Assembly: GCA_965203345.1 (NCBI GenBank)
Contig: CBDBCK010000028.1
Location: 310,001 to 374,000, forward strand
Direction: 5' to 3'
From: CBDBCK01 sp965203345
Lineage (GTDB): Bacteria; Chloroflexota; Dehalococcoidia; Lucifugimonadales; Lucifugimonadaceae
Length of the DNA: 64,000 bases
The position numbers and the translations under genes were made by a program. The notes under the pieces are model-generated. The model was not told where the DNA came from. It saw nothing but the letters and a program-made list of their open reading frames with translations, and did not search any database. Shown here piece by piece: positions 35,229-42,225 of this stretch (position 1 is the first letter of the stretch; each line of letters opens with the position of its first letter).

Positions 35229-35891
35229 GTGTCCCAAGTTATAGTATCGGCTTCCTTGCTTGGGGCTGATCAAACCTCACTCGGAGCAGAAACTTTGCGC
35301 GCTGTGCGGAGCGGTTGTGACGAAATACATATAGACGTTATGGACGGTCGTTTTGTCCAGAATTTTGGTCTGGGTGCACCCATAGCATCAGCGGTAAGTG
35401 AGCTTACGAAGAGGCCGATTGAAGTCCATATGATGACTGTCGAACCAGCTCTCTCGGTACAGCTTTTCGCGGCGGCAGGTATTGATATGTTCACAGTTCA
35501 CGCGGAAGCGGAATCTTCTGTTGACGCGTTGAAATGTGCTGTCAAGGCTGGAATGAAGCCTGCCGTTGCTATTCTGCCGACAACTCCTTTGCCTAAGCTG
35601 CTAAACTTTACCGATATAGCTCAGAGAGTGCTTATTATGGCAGCCGAACCTGGTTTTTCTGGCCAAAATTTCATTCCAGAAACCTTGAACAGGATAAGAC
35701 AAATAGCTGAAATGCTTGAAGAAGCGAGACGGGGCGACATTGAAATAGCCGTAGATGGCGGGGTAAGCGGCTCAAACGCCGTTGGTATAGTGGAAGCCGG
35801 AGCACGGGTTCTGGTCTCAGGGTCCTACTTGTTCCGCGCAAGGAATATGCAACAAGCGGTACTCAGCTTGAGATCCTGCCTTCATCTATGA
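35229..35891 (+). CDS. rpe: Ribulose-phosphate 3-epimerase
   Basis: A TIM-barrel enzyme interconverting ribulose 5-phosphate and xylulose 5-phosphate. SASLLGADQTSLG, EIHIDVMDGRFVQNFGLGAP, PIEVHMMTVEP, ILIMAAEPGFSGQNF-like VLIMAAEPGFSGQNFI and EIAVDGGVSGSNA carry the catalytic Asp pair, metal-binding His and phosphate loop. The phosphate-binding end is GARVLVSGSYLF. GTG start five bases after argH, so probably in the arg transcript although the functions are not linked. Confidence 0.94.
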   Translation: MSQVIVSASLLGADQTSLGAETLRAVRSGCDEIHIDVMDGRFVQNFGLGAPIASAVSELTKRPIEVHMMTVEPALSVQLFAAAGIDMFTVHAEAESSVDALKCAVKAGMKPAVAILPTTPLPKLLNFTDIAQRVLIMAAEPGFSGQNFIPETLNRIRQIAEMLEEARRGDIEIAVDGGVSGSNAVGIVEAGARVLVSGSYLFRARNMQQAVLSLRSCLHL

Positions 35892-35904
35892 GATGAGGGA
35901 GTTT

Positions 35905-35961
35905 ATGCGCGGGTTGCTCCACCAGATCCGACTATTATTCACTCCGAAGAAGTTGATTTGA
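35905..35961 (+). CDS. Possible 18-residue open frame after rpe (unproven)
   Basis: A strong GAGGGAG site seven bases upstream of ATG 35905 precedes an 18-codon frame (MRGLLHQIRLLFTPKKLI) and a stop at 35961. A small hairpin (AGCGC/GCGCT, 35965-35981) follows at once. It could be a microprotein or chance; there is nothing else to support it. Confidence 0.2.
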   Translation: MRGLLHQIRLLFTPKKLI

Positions 35962-36015
35962 GAGAGCGCCGGCAAAGCGCTTCTGATATGAAATGTCTAC
36001 AAAAATGTAGGTAAG

Positions 36016-36219
36016 CTACTCTGTAGCTACTTGAAGTTTACCCTGCTTCTCTAAGGTTCTTATGCATCTTGCGCATATGTTCAGACGTTGAGCTTTACCG
36101 TCTAAAATCAGGTTGCGTTTAAAGATGTTGGGCATGAACTTGCGGCGGGTAGCATTCATTGCGTGGCTTCGGTTGTTACCGAACATAGGTTTTTTACCAC
36201 AGATGTTACACTTTGCCAT
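36016..36219 (-). CDS. rpmB: 50S ribosomal protein L28
   Basis: A 67-residue L28 with MAKCNICGKKPMFGNNRSHAMNATRRKFMPN, the usual N-terminus, and two Cys pairs (CNIC and CARC) forming the zinc ribbon seen in the zinc-binding version of L28. AAGGGA precedes the ATG on the minus strand. It is transcribed alone, convergent with rpe. Confidence 0.96.
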   Translation of the reverse strand: MAKCNICGKKPMFGNNRSHAMNATRRKFMPNIFKRNLILDGKAQRLNICARCIRTLEKQGKLQVATE

Positions 36220-36480
36220 ATATTATTCCCTTGAAGCGTCGGTTGAATGTGTATATTACACCGTGTCTTGTTGACATTCCTATTATCGCGTTTTTAATTA
36301 TACGGGTGATCATTATTAATAAACGTTGAGTTTTGTCGTCCATTGGACACTTATATTGCAATAGTGCTTGCTCTCTTATTAGGCGCTCTTCGAATGAGAG
36401 ATTGACGGTTCATTTTTGGCTGTAGCATGTTAATTTCCGCGTAGCATACAGTTTCCATTGTTGGTCTGATGTGTGAGGAT

Positions 36481-37470
36481 TTAAGGAGTGGATGCTGCTG
36501 CTAGCGCTTTTGTGAAGAGTTTGGCACCGATATTGCCGCCGGTTAGTACTAATCCTACTCGCTTGTCTTTCGCTGATTTATCCTTCAACAAGGCAGCGAG
36601 CGGCGCGGCACCGGCGCCTTCAGCTACGTTGTGCGTATAAATAAAATAGTAACCTATGGCACGTAAAATCTCTTCTTCGTCTACAGTGATTATGCGGCTC
36701 ACTTCTCTCTTGATGACTTCAAGCGCCTCCACCGATGGCTTACGCACGGCTAGACCATCGGCGATAGTATCCGCGGAGTTAGTATTCACCGGATAGCCAG
36801 TAGAGAAGGAGCGCTCATACGTATTGGCAGCAGTGGCAACCACTCCTATCACCTCGGTGGAAAGTCCCAACGCACACTTCGCCGATATCACACCAATCAC
36901 ACCAGAACCGAGGCCGATAGGTACATAGACACGATCAAGTCGCGGTACTGATCTAAAGAACTCCCAAGCGTAGGTCGCGACGCCGGGTATCAGCCATTCG
37001 TCAATACTTGGCACGAAATATAGACGTCGTTCTGTCGCAAGGTCGTGGCATCTGCCCATTGCTTCGTTGAAGTCTTTGCCGTATACAATCAGCTCCGCCC
37101 CATAAGCCTGCATCGCGGTATTTTTGTCTGGGCTGTTACCTTCCGGCACAACTACGACTGCTTTGATGCCGTATTTACGCGCAGCGAAGGCAATGCTCTG
37201 GCCGTGGTTCCCACGCGTAGCTGTGACCAATCCGGGTACATCAGGTGCCTGTTTTTGCAGTTGGCGTACATACATCAGGCCACCGCGTACCTTGAAGGCA
37301 CCAGTAGGGTTATGGTTTTCATGTTTCACCCATACCTCGGCGCCGCAATGAGCGTTGAGCAAAGGCCAAGAAATCTGCGGGCTGGCCTGCATAGACTCAT
37401 ACAAGAGGGCAGCAGATCTCTCTATTTCAGCGAGGCAAGGGAGCTTCATAGGATTATTTCGTTGCCGCAT
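36481..37470 (-). CDS. Threonine dehydratase-like PLP enzyme
   Basis: A fold-type II PLP protein of 329 residues. The lysine is in NHNPTGAFKVRGG; TATRGNHGQSIAFAAR is the substrate/carboxylate loop; PIGLGSGVIG is the phosphate loop; LTGGNIG is near the C-terminus. This matches catabolic threonine/serine dehydratases and relatives such as hydroxyaspartate dehydratases and serine racemases. No C-terminal ACT domain is present, so it is not a biosynthetic, isoleucine-inhibited IlvA. Start ATG 37470; an internal ATG seven codons later is possible. Its upstream sequence resembles that of rpmB. Confidence 0.88.
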   Translation of the reverse strand: MRQRNNPMKLPCLAEIERSAALLYESMQASPQISWPLLNAHCGAEVWVKHENHNPTGAFKVRGGLMYVRQLQKQAPDVPGLVTATRGNHGQSIAFAARKYGIKAVVVVPEGNSPDKNTAMQAYGAELIVYGKDFNEAMGRCHDLATERRLYFVPSIDEWLIPGVATYAWEFFRSVPRLDRVYVPIGLGSGVIGVISAKCALGLSTEVIGVVATAANTYERSFSTGYPVNTNSADTIADGLAVRKPSVEALEVIKREVSRIITVDEEEILRAIGYYFIYTHNVAEGAGAAPLAALLKDKSAKDKRVGLVLTGGNIGAKLFTKALAAASTP

Positions 37471-37756
37471 ATTCTTTTCTTGAAGTGTCGATCAAATATA
37501 GTTATCATGCCTTAAATTTACCGATATTGCTATATTGTAATCTTTATACGGGATCGTTCCCAATAAAATGCTGCTATTTTATTGTCGATTGGGCTGTATA
37601 TACTGAATCTGGTTCTGGGTATTACGGAGGCTAATGCAGTCGCTTGAAGAATTTCTGGGTTGAGATGAAGGGAGGTGTATAAAATATAAAGTATAAAACA
37701 TCAAGCCCCTGCGGTATCGTGTAAAAGGGATAGTTCAACACATAAGAGGTCATGGT

Positions 37757-38389
37757 ATGAGAGAAAAACTGATTACTGTAAAAGACTTTATATTGCTTAC
37801 TTGGATAGGTAGAGGGGTAGGCTTGCTGATTCTGGTAGGTGTAGGGGTGTTAGCTTGGCTTGCATGGTGGTTGGGGTCGCCCCTCTTTATTGATAGAGAG
37901 GTGAATGAGGAATTCCCTCTGTCTGTATCCGCCCAGGTTCCAGAGGGTATGACTCGCGTTGATGTAGAACAGATGATGGAAGATGCAAGGAATGAGACAC
38001 GTGAAGTTGAGGAATCAACGCCAGTGACCCCAGATATGCCAGAGATAACCTTGATTAAAAGCGGTAATTTTCGCGACGTCACTACGTTCTATACAGGTAG
38101 AGGTAAAGCGACAGTGTACGATTTGGGCAATGGTGAATCGGTTCTGAGGTTTGAGGATTTTGAGGTAACAAACGGCCCCGACCTGCATGTTTTACTGAGT
38201 AAGTCACCTAACCTGGACTCTTCGTCAGAGGTTAGGAATGCCGAATACGTAGATCTAGGGCAGCTTAAGGGCAATATAGGCAATCAGAACTACTTAATAC
38301 CAACGGACTTGGACATAACGGAGTTTAATTCTGTGGTCATATACTGTCGACCGTTCCATGTTCTTTTCAGTTGGGCGCCAATCAGCTGA
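37757..38389 (+). CDS. Membrane-anchored DM13-domain protein
   Basis: A 210-residue protein with a cytoplasmic N-terminus, one membrane segment (about residues 19-42), an acidic linker (VEQMMEDARNETREVEEST) and an external DM13 domain from about residue 95. The domain shows GNFRDVTTFYTGRGKATVYDLG, LRFEDFEVTNGPDLHVLLS, LGQLKGNIGNQNYLIP and VVIYCRPFHVLFSWAPI with the single conserved cysteine. DM13 domains are proposed to take part in electron transfer or redox reactions at the cell surface. AGAGGT precedes the ATG. Confidence 0.88.
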   Translation: MREKLITVKDFILLTWIGRGVGLLILVGVGVLAWLAWWLGSPLFIDREVNEEFPLSVSAQVPEGMTRVDVEQMMEDARNETREVEESTPVTPDMPEITLIKSGNFRDVTTFYTGRGKATVYDLGNGESVLRFEDFEVTNGPDLHVLLSKSPNLDSSSEVRNAEYVDLGQLKGNIGNQNYLIPTDLDITEFNSVVIYCRPFHVLFSWAPIS

Positions 38390-38862
38390 ATCAGCTTTTA
38401 TCTGAACAAGATAACTCTCTAAACTTGCATCGGTATATGTCAGCACATCGCAGAGTGTCAGCCAGTCTATCCAAAATTTCTGGATGAAAATACGAAGATG
38501 TCCGCGCATTTATACGTGTTGGCCAGGAGGGTGGTCACAAAATGCATACTAAGCTGGGTGAGATCGTAATTCTTTGCATTTTAGGTAAAGCTATGAATCA
38601 GGAAGATATGTAAAGACATAAATTCTTGCTGAAAACCTTCTGAGGATCTACGTCCTTGTATTCCTAGCTAAAAGAGCATATAATAGGGGAGCCTATCCGC
38701 CTAGAAGTGTGAATTTCATATATTGATTTTCGTTAAAATAAGTTATAGGTGTTGATTGAACTATGGAGGATTTACCTGCCGTGTCAACCTTAGTTGTAAA
38801 CTTATAGGACTTGCTTGGAACTCTGTCAATCAGGCTGTTTTGCACACTAAAGGAGATAATGT
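38390..38862. other. 473-base intergenic region, nothing recognised
   Basis: No frame with recognisable protein signatures, no tRNA or riboswitch motif and no clear terminator. AAAGGAGA just before 38863 is the ribosome-binding site of the VOC gene. A decayed gene cannot be excluded. Confidence 0.5.
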
Positions 38863-39651
38863 ATGCCAAACGTAGATTTTTATCCTCATGGAGCGCCTAT
38901 GTGGGCAGACTTGGCAACACCTGATCAGAGGGGAGCGAAGCGATTTTATACGCGGCTTTTTGGCTGGGAGTTTGAGGATTTGCTTCCCTCCGGATCAGAC
39001 GAGGCGCACGTATACACCATGTACAATCTTCGAGGCCGCTTTACGGGTGCTTCAACCAAGAGCACCCCACCTAGCTGGCAGGTTTACATAAGCGTAGAGA
39101 ACGCAGATGCGACGGTAACACGCGCACGTGAAGCAGGTGCTAAGGTTCTAGCTGAGCCGTTTGACATAATGGGAGAGGGGAGGATGGCTGTATTAGAAGA
39201 CCCACAGGGAAGCAACTTCAAGTTGTGGCAAGCTAACAAGCACAAGGGTGCAGGTGTGATGAACGAGCCGGGGGCACCTTCGTGGTACGAACTTGGTGCA
39301 CGAGATAAGGACTCTGCTTTATCTTTCTATAAGTACGTCTTCCAGTGCGGGTCGGTTGAGGACGCATATAATGGCGTTCTTTATATTATGCTCACTGTGG
39401 AGGGAAAGCCACGCGCTGGAATATTTCAATCAGAAGAGGATAAAGATGGCGGTACGCCAAGTTGGACGGTTTACTTTGGAGTTGCAGACATTGAGGCGTC
39501 GTTGAGTGTGATATCAGCTGAAGGGGGGAGCATCCTTACCGATGGCCCAGTGGAAATTGATGACGAGTATTACGCCATAATAAGAGATCCGCAGGGCGCT
39601 TCGTTCGGTGTTGTTCAGAAGAAGAGGAGGAGCGATCTTTCAGGAGACTGA
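38863..39651 (+). CDS. Double VOC (glyoxalase/bleomycin-resistance fold) protein
   Basis: 262 residues made of two vicinal-oxygen-chelate domains. The first spans about residues 8-125 (PMWADLATPDQRGAKRFYTRLFGWEFED ... VLEDPQGSNFKLWQ). The second spans about 135-255 (PSWYELGARDKDSALSFYKYVFQ ... IIRDPQGASFGVVQ). The internal duplication is evident from the repeated DPQG motif. Relatives include a mycobacterial glyoxalase-like antigen, but the reaction is generally unknown. AGGAGA precedes the ATG. Confidence 0.88.
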   Translation: MPNVDFYPHGAPMWADLATPDQRGAKRFYTRLFGWEFEDLLPSGSDEAHVYTMYNLRGRFTGASTKSTPPSWQVYISVENADATVTRAREAGAKVLAEPFDIMGEGRMAVLEDPQGSNFKLWQANKHKGAGVMNEPGAPSWYELGARDKDSALSFYKYVFQCGSVEDAYNGVLYIMLTVEGKPRAGIFQSEEDKDGGTPSWTVYFGVADIEASLSVISAEGGSILTDGPVEIDDEYYAIIRDPQGASFGVVQKKRRSDLSGD

Positions 39652-39664
39652 TTGGGGTTTATAC

Positions 39665-40549
39665 TCATACTGGCATAGTGCGGCCTGTATAGGATCGTCC
39701 CACCCGCGCTGTTTCCTCGTTTCCTCCGGCCAAAATCATTATGCCTTCATCTATTTTAGTCTTTACATCTTCTGGCGAAGCCCCCTCAAGGAAGGCTATT
39801 TTGTTCTGTTTACACGCTTCAAATACCCTCGCACGCGCTTCTACTAAAAGAGGATGTAACGGGGCTTCTAGATCGCGCTTCAAGCCAAAAGACATATGCA
39901 GATCAGAAGGTCCCCATTCCGCGAAGGCGATGCCTGGGACAGACAAAGTTTGTTCAACGTTTGAGATAGCGCGTACGGACTCGAGCTTCAGTCCCAAAAA
40001 AAGTTCTCCGTCTTTGTTCAAAGGCCAAGGGTCGGCTTTTTGTATATACTCCTCACTTGAGACTCCCCAAACGCGTGCAGCCCAAGCTTCTGATCCTACT
40101 CCCCGCGTTCCTTCACCGAGCCCCTTTCCTAGTCCATCGTGGTTTATAGGGTAACGGCACGATTCAACGAAAGTTCGGACGGCATCAGGAGTTTCTGCCT
40201 TACATAGGAGGATCCCATGTACGCCTCTTGCCAATATCTGTCTGAACTGCCAAGCATTATAACGAATAATATCTTCAGACGAACCTTCTACAGGCGCTTC
40301 TACTATGACTGCAGGTGTAAGGTGGCCGCTGTTTATTGGGCCTGCGTCCATCATACCGTGCATGTAGTCTTCAAGACCGCGCATATCTAACGGACCATGT
40401 TCCATACCCGCGTTTATGTAGTCGGCCCAAGTAGAAGCATCTTCACTTCCTTTTTCATAAGAGAATTTTTGACCAGAGTGGGCGCCTGTGTAGTAAATAG
40501 GTTGTTTTTGAACCAAAAGTTCTATTACGCGATTTATCCTTTTTGACAT
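39665..40549 (-). CDS. HpcH/HpaI aldolase/citrate lyase family protein
   Basis: 294 residues of the phosphoenolpyruvate/pyruvate-binding barrel. HGILLCKAETPDAVRTFV, GLKLESVRAISNVEQTLSVPGIAFAEWGPSDLHMSFG and the metal-binding Glu in KLES fit the class II pyruvate aldolases (2-keto-3-deoxy sugar acids, 4-hydroxy-2-oxo acids). Sequence between the barrel strands is longer than in HpaI (EGTRGVGSEAWAARVWG...). Start ATG 40549 is chosen because GAAGG lies about seven bases upstream on the minus strand; an ATG two codons earlier lies too close. Its start codon overlaps that of the opposite-strand gene. Confidence 0.83.
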   Translation of the reverse strand: MSKRINRVIELLVQKQPIYYTGAHSGQKFSYEKGSEDASTWADYINAGMEHGPLDMRGLEDYMHGMMDAGPINSGHLTPAVIVEAPVEGSSEDIIRYNAWQFRQILARGVHGILLCKAETPDAVRTFVESCRYPINHDGLGKGLGEGTRGVGSEAWAARVWGVSSEEYIQKADPWPLNKDGELFLGLKLESVRAISNVEQTLSVPGIAFAEWGPSDLHMSFGLKRDLEAPLHPLLVEARARVFEACKQNKIAFLEGASPEDVKTKIDEGIMILAGGNEETARVGRSYTGRTMPV

Positions 40550-41153
40550 GAGCATACCTTCATTTTCTTCCTGCGTTCATATCCTGCGAGCTTGGGCCGT
40601 TTTTCCCGCGGTGGCTCTTATAATGTTCGCTTTTGCGTTTTCAGCTTCCTGCACGGTGCCTCCACGAGGCATACAAGATAGAGACTATACCAAATTGGAT
40701 GATCTGCGCAACGCTTCGGATCGAATAGTGGTAGGCGTTCTAGTCTCGGAGATGCTTGAAACGGTACAGCAATTGGAAATTGGTACGAAGACTTTTGTAT
40801 ATAGGACTTATAGAGTTGAAAGTTCCTTCAAGGGTTCAGCAGAGCCAGAAGACGAGCTCCATGTTGTCTTCCCTTCCGAGCTTCAGTTGCTGTTTGGGGA
40901 TACGATGGAGACTTTTCGTTTTGTAGAAGGTGATATTCATCTGCTGTTTCTGAAAGGCAGGGCACGGGGTAGAGACTTTCCTCCTCACTATGGTGGGACT
41001 CTGTGGACTCTAAATGGAGAGCCTGCTTTGGCTTTAGTGGGAAGACGTGGTGGTGTCAAATTCGTTGCTACGGCAAAATATCTAGAAAATATGGAGGAAG
41101 GGACGGTTGATTTCGCCGCGGATTGGGAGTTGGCAACAGCCGATGGGCGCTGA
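40548..41153 (+). CDS. Predicted lipoprotein of unknown function
   Basis: 201 residues with a signal peptide and lipobox FSASC (Cys35). The mature part begins with TVPPRGIQDRDYTKLDDLRNASDRIVVG and continues with beta-rich segments (YRTYRVESSFKGSAE, ELHVVFPSELQLL, IHLLFLKGRA), resembling small secreted beta-sandwich proteins. I do not recognise a named family. It precedes the CopC/CopD cluster by about 190 bases on the same strand. Its ATG overlaps the opposite-strand aldolase start, so its promoter would lie inside that gene, which makes the start uncertain. Confidence 0.65.
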   Translation: MSIPSFSSCVHILRAWAVFPAVALIMFAFAFSASCTVPPRGIQDRDYTKLDDLRNASDRIVVGVLVSEMLETVQQLEIGTKTFVYRTYRVESSFKGSAEPEDELHVVFPSELQLLFGDTMETFRFVEGDIHLLFLKGRARGRDFPPHYGGTLWTLNGEPALALVGRRGGVKFVATAKYLENMEEGTVDFAADWELATADGR

Positions 41154-41313
41154 AAATGAATGCAGATGGTCAATGCGTTATTGCGTCTGGTAGCTTTATA
41201 CAATTCTCCGACACATATAATTATGTTAGGTGTATGTTCATAGATTCCAATTCTAGTGTCATATTGAAGTTGCTTATGTTTAGTCTAGGAAGAGTTACGG
41301 TTCCGTTTAGGTT

Positions 41314-41329
41314 AAGGTTTTAAAACCTT
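41314..41329. repeat. Perfect 16-base palindrome before the copper/redox cluster
   Basis: AAGGTTTTAAAACCTT, perfectly symmetric, ends ten bases before the ATG at 41340. It could be an operator for a dimeric repressor or a translational hairpin. It has no T-run and is not a standard terminator. Confidence 0.35.
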
Positions 41330-41339
41330 GGATGTACAT

Positions 41340-42032
41340 ATGAGGTTGACTATAATCTTGCGTGTTACTTCATATGGTATCGTTGGGATTCTGGCACTCT
41401 TTTTATTTTTATCTTTGGTTGTGTCAGAGACTGCGGCGCATGAGAGCAGAGAGATGAACGAGTTTGAGTTTACGGTTGGATTCCGCGAAGAACCAGCTTT
41501 TGAAGGGCAGGAAAACGCAGCCTTTATAGCGATATCTTTATTTTCGTCACCCCTGAAGGAAAAAGAGGCTCGCAGCATACCTTTGAACGTTGACTTGCGG
41601 GTAGAGATAATATACACGGCTACTAGGGACTCAAAGGTTCTTAAAGTAGAACCTATCTCAGAAGTATCAGGAGAGTACGAGGCTCGTTTTATACCAACGG
41701 CTCCTGGTAATTATTCCTTCCGTTTTTTTGGCGAGATTGACGGTGAGCAGATAGATGAGACATTTACGGGCGGACCAGAGACGTTCGACGACGTGGCGCC
41801 TGCAAGAGGCATCCAATTTCCTTTTGAAACGGCGAGTCTCCGCGAAGTGCAAAACTCGGCCTTGTCGGCGCGCGAACTGGCTGCTGAAGCGCGTAATTCT
41901 GCTTCCTCTTTGCGTACTTTAGCTTGGATAGCTATTGCGGTCGGTACTGCAGGTTTCCTTGTTGGTTTGACCAACGTTGTGTGGGTTACACTGCATTCCA
42001 ATAGGACCTCTTCTTCAAAACAACCAAAATGA
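41340..42032 (+). CDS. Exported membrane-anchored protein of the CopC/CopD neighbourhood
   Basis: About 230 residues: N-terminal signal segment (LALFLFLSLVVSETAA), then an external beta-rich domain starting HESREMNEFEFTVGFREEPAFEGQENAAFI, an immunoglobulin-like end (YEARFIPTAPGNYSFRFFGEIDGEQ), and one C-terminal membrane segment (LAWIAIAVGTAGFLVGLTNVVWV) with a short basic tail. Similar exported proteins occur beside copC/copD genes in Actinobacteria and Chloroflexota; no activity is established to my knowledge. ATG 41340 is preferred over the TTG at 41328. Likely co-transcribed with the next two genes. Confidence 0.72.
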   Translation: MRLTIILRVTSYGIVGILALFLFLSLVVSETAAHESREMNEFEFTVGFREEPAFEGQENAAFIAISLFSSPLKEKEARSIPLNVDLRVEIIYTATRDSKVLKVEPISEVSGEYEARFIPTAPGNYSFRFFGEIDGEQIDETFTGGPETFDDVAPARGIQFPFETASLREVQNSALSARELAAEARNSASSLRTLAWIAIAVGTAGFLVGLTNVVWVTLHSNRTSSSKQPK

Positions 42033-42042
42033 AGGGCTTGGA

Positions 42043-42225
42043 ATGAGGTCGTCAACGGATATACTGTTCCCAATGACTTTGCTTCATACTATAGGCGGCG
42101 GCGGATTGTGGGACGAGATATTTCTGTTCGGAGGGATAGGGATAGTTCTTCTGACGCTCGGTGCCTTCTCTTGGTGGGAAGGTAGTAAAAAGAGGAAGTC
42201 CTCGAAAAGACGAGATATACAATGA
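42043..42225 (+). CDS. Small single-span membrane protein
   Basis: A 60-residue protein (ATG 42043 with GAAGGGC upstream) containing TIGGGGLWDEIFLFGGIGIVLLTLGAFSWWE, a single membrane segment, then a strongly basic tail (KKRKSSKRRD). It lies between the exported protein and the CopC-CopD fusion; its stop overlaps the next start by four bases (ATGA, 42222-42225). Conserved placement would suggest a small subunit or assembly factor. Function unknown. An ATG ten codons later is also possible. Confidence 0.65.
   Translation: MRSSTDILFPMTLLHTIGGGGLWDEIFLFGGIGIVLLTLGAFSWWEGSKKRKSSKRRDIQ

Noticed and set aside
38294..38509. Minus-strand open frame of 71 codons
   Set aside because: It overlaps the end of the DM13 gene and shows no recognisable protein features.
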